NCBI GenBank assembly: GCA_025677825.1
Contig: JAIXMO010000126.1
Location: forward strand, 1 to 17,452
Origin: Helicostylum pulchrum
Taxonomy: Eukaryota; Mucoromycota; Mucoromycetes; Mucorales; Mucoraceae
Direction of reading: 5' to 3'
DNA length: 17,452 bases
Of the stretch, positions 16,570 through 17,452 are shown one piece after another. Each line of letters begins with the position of its first letter. Positions within the stretch are counted from its first letter, which is position 1. The position numbers were made by a program, and so were the translations under genes. Under the pieces are notes generated by a model that saw nothing but the letters and a program-made list of their open reading frames with translations, searched no databases and had not been told where the DNA came from.

Positions 16570-17452
16570 CTAAAAATAAAAACCTTGTTTTTGGGGATGT
16601 GTTACTTTAACCTTTTAATGCGATGTTTTTCATTGGTTGTCTCACTCCGAGTAGTATCGATCGTTTAAAATGTACATATATTTTTATTTTATTTTTACAA
16701 GTCTATTTTTTTATTTATAATTTTATTCCTTTAATTTTTTCTGAAACTTGTACCCCAAATACAAAATGTAGTCATTTCGCGATTTAGTACTTACAATTTA
16801 AAATTAAGTCCGTGTCAAAAAATAGAAGGAAAAAAAAACGGGCTGTCGTCTCTATAGATGCAGGTACGTAATCAATATCCCTGTAGACCTATAGAGAAGT
16901 GGTATCTGCTGATATTACATACGTATCAAGTGTGTAAATAAATATTGCATTATCAGTACAATATTTTGTTAATACATTTACTATGCTATTTATCCTCTCA
17001 AGATCTGAAACTAGATTATTCATTCTCGCTCTATAATGTATATATTTCAAATTAGACATGCAAGCAGGATTTAGTAGATGCAGTATAAAAAAAAAAGGAA
17101 AATTATTAAACGGAAAACAAACCCTTATACCCAGGAACAACGGCATCAACTTAGTCGTTATTAATGCCATTAAACAATCAACGTGTAGTATTGTTTTGAA
17201 AAAAATAATCTGTTTTGTTTTCTAATTGATTTAGAAGCCTAACATAATATAACATACTTGCGGTATTTTAACCACTATATCAGCGACAACTCAATTGACC
17301 TCTTTATTCCGTTTTTTTTTTTTTTTTTGCTGCAAACTTTGTACCCACGCGGATCAAACATTGGTATATTATGCTAGTTAAGAGGCCCCTGGATTGTTAT
17401 TTTTAAATATAATATTCTTATCTTAACCGTTGATATGCGTACCATGGGACTT
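16570..17452. other. Terminal region without a supported gene
   Basis: The 883 nt after the PGAP2-like stop are AT-rich. They contain a long A/T-rich 3' flank (about 16675-16745), an imperfect inverted repeat (16850-16896), and T17 at 17312-17328. A minus-strand open frame of 93 codons (16889-17170) matches no family I recognise. An ATG in good context (ACCATGG, 17442-17448) near the right edge could open a plus-strand gene, but only three codons are visible. Confidence 0.5.
16850..16896. repeat. Imperfect inverted repeat (possible hairpin)
   Basis: CTCTATAG (16850-16857) pairs with CTATAGAG (16889-16896), and inside it CAGG (16861-16864) pairs with CCTG (16880-16883). The unequal gaps between the stem parts form an internal bulge, and the loop is about 15 nt. 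Confidence 0.5.

Noticed and set aside
16889..17170. 93-codon minus-strand frame
   Set aside because: It starts with ATG and has a mildly helical stretch, but no family is recognised, its upstream region is plain AT-rich DNA and splice partners are lacking. A protein search or RNA-seq could rescue it.
17444..17452. Possible start of a plus-strand gene (ATG in ACCATGG context)
   Set aside because: Only three codons are visible before the window ends.
1..17452. Mobile elements, CRISPR arrays, rRNA or a secondary-metabolite cluster
   Set aside because: No transposase or reverse-transcriptase frames, long terminal repeats, regularly spaced repeats or rRNA-like sequence were seen. The enzymes present belong to unrelated primary pathways.

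Overview
The window looks like nuclear DNA of an early-diverging fungus, most likely Mucoromycota and probably Mucorales. It is AT-rich and gene-dense. Ten protein genes can be placed. I could place 25 coding introns, all GT-AG and all 49-78 nt. The gene content is fungal: a Zn2Cys6 regulator, a PGAP2/Cwh43-N protein, a Ctk2-type cyclin and an IDO/BNA2 enzyme. A GTPBP1/2-type translational GTPase, which budding yeast lacks, also fits a basal fungus. Genus is not decidable by eye. No mobile element, CRISPR array, rRNA or tRNA was seen.

Layout: (1) 1-389 +, 3' end of a DDHD-domain phospholipase; (2) 610-2065 -, Zn2Cys6 DNA-binding protein, 2 exons; (3) 3151-4102 -, Rab5-type GTPase, 5 coding exons plus a likely 5'-UTR intron; (4) 4622-5685 +, D-2-hydroxyacid dehydrogenase, 2 exons; (5) 5739-7394 -, M17 leucyl aminopeptidase-family protein, intronless; (6) 7799-9919 +, GTPBP1/2-type GTPase, 7 exons; (7) 9916-10570 -, PEBP-family protein, 3 exons; (8) 11058-12381 +, Ctk2/cyclin K-type cyclin, 5 exons; (9) 12459-14409 -, indoleamine 2,3-dioxygenase, 4 exons; (10) 15560-16569 +, PGAP2-like membrane protein, 5 exons. 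The last ~880 nt hold no gene I can support.

The genes are housekeeping functions from different pathways: lipid and GPI-anchor metabolism, endosomal traffic, tryptophan/NAD metabolism, peptide turnover, translation quality control and transcription elongation. They do not form an obvious biosynthetic cluster. Orientation almost strictly alternates, giving short divergent promoters (about 400-520 nt) and very tight convergent ends (53 nt, 77 nt, and one 4-nt overlap of stop codons). I see no clear new biological system. The best leads are a near-identical 20-nt motif upstream of both the Rab5 and PEBP genes, the overlapping GTPBP/PEBP stop codons, and two long insertions in the dioxygenase. 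All exon joins were made by eye from splice consensus, reading frame and family conservation, and no search was run.
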